NCBI GenBank assembly: GCA_039881145.1
Contig: JAYKKI010000067.1
Coordinates: forward strand, 816,001 to 880,000
Direction: 5' to 3'
DNA: 64,000 bases
Origin: Druceiella hillmani
Lineage: Eukaryota; Arthropoda; Insecta; Lepidoptera; Hepialidae
In this document: piece by piece, positions 63,650 to 64,000 of the stretch
How the letters are laid out: each line of letters begins with the position of its first letter
How positions within the stretch are numbered: the stretch's first letter is position 1
Made by a program: the position numbers and the translations under genes
The notes under the pieces: model-generated
Database searches by the model: none
What the model was told of the DNA's origin: nothing
What the model saw: the letters and a program-made list of their open reading frames with translations, nothing else

Positions 63650-64000
63650 TATATTTTTTTTTTCAATATTTTATTCCTTTATTGGATATACATTACACAA
63701 TCTTAATATACAATTAATTAAATATCATGAATTAACTTGACTTGATTTTTTTTTCAAGTAAGTTATGTGCGATGTTCAGCTCGCAGATAAGTTAAATTTT
63801 TTCGTGATGGATAATATTCGTGATGGATAATAGTTCATGGATAATATCCAAAAGTCGAATAGCTTCTACGTTGGTATAATTGAGGAATCGTTTTTCGTTT
63901 TTAATAGCATATTCTTGGATAACTTCGTTAATCCTTTTTATGTTCAAGTCTTTGTGAATTCCTTGATTGGTTACGTAGCGACATGCATTGGTAATTATAC
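63650..64000 (-). mobile_element. 3' end of a Jockey-type non-LTR retrotransposon, with A-tail
   Basis: On the minus strand an open frame runs from the window edge to a TAA at 63792-63794, followed by about 130 bases of 3' UTR and a short A-rich tail (t-run at about 63652-63662 on the plus strand). The frame reads CRYVTNQGIHKDLNIKRINE, then VIQEYAIKNEKRF, resembling the C-terminus after the reverse transcriptase in Jockey-clade ORF2 proteins (YV.N..IHKDL.I..v.eeI). No stop interrupts the visible 69 codons, so the insertion may be fairly young. It lies in the intron upstream of the exon at 63577, in the same orientation as the gene. The rest of the element is outside the window. Confidence 0.8.
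63792..64000 (-). CDS. Partial ORF2 C-terminus of the Jockey-type LINE
   Basis: About 69 codons of open reading frame are visible, ending HHEKI-stop; the start is beyond the window. The region lies after the reverse-transcriptase core, and the family match rests on the short conserved block YVTNQGIHKDLNI. A near-repeat in the frame (ITN-IIHHE after a preceding DIIHELLSITN) corresponds to a local duplication of gataatattcgtgatg in the DNA. Whether the full element is intact cannot be judged. Confidence 0.7.
   Translation of the reverse strand, partial: IITNACRYVTNQGIHKDLNIKRINEVIQEYAIKNEKRFLNYTNVEAIRLLDIIHELLSITNIIHHEKI

Overview
The window looks like AT-rich insect nuclear DNA with large introns, probably from a moth or butterfly. 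Three things point that way. The only gene that can be read is an exon series of a cuticular/peritrophic-type chitin-binding protein of the obstructor/CPAP3 family. Several intronic repeats match, from memory, a very common lepidopteran interspersed repeat (tail with a run of 'gacggac' motifs and 'tacggaaccctaaaa'). Decayed mariner and Jockey/CR1-type LINE pieces are also present. The order Lepidoptera is an inference; no marker gene was available to confirm it.

The gene lies on the minus strand and occupies the right end. Reading 5' to 3' (right to left): exon at 63389-63577 (a complete six-cysteine CBM14 domain), exons at 50786-50906 and 48015-48111 (a second CBM14 domain split by an intron), and a last exon at 45069-45155 with the stop codon. 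Splice sites and phases agree at every junction. The start codon, signal peptide and first chitin-binding domain lie beyond position 64000. Introns within the window are about 12.5, 2.7 and 2.9 kb.

The left end (1 to about 11.6 kb) is an old tandem duplicate of about 49.2-63.6 kb, same order and orientation. It carries degraded copies of two of the exons: 1651-1758 (13-bp deletion, lost cysteine) and 11378-11531 (premature stop, 36-bp deletion, 1-bp insertion). A third broken chitin-binding fragment at about 24338-24462 (minus) lies where the first-domain exon of that copy would be expected. The left third of the window is therefore a dead second copy of the gene, lying downstream of the live one.

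Between the copies (about 11.6-45 kb) is a gene-poor tract of decayed transposons, microsatellites and hairpins. The most striking non-genic structures are four copies of a palindromic element (19.1, 22.8, 47.4 and 62.8 kb) with arms up to about 100 bases, three of them with the same one-sided flanking tail; a 440-base sequence present twice in inverted orientation (17.6-18.07 kb and 46.47-46.93 kb); and a 180-base tandem array that expanded only in the live copy. Nothing bacterial, no CRISPR array and no convincing RNA gene was found.
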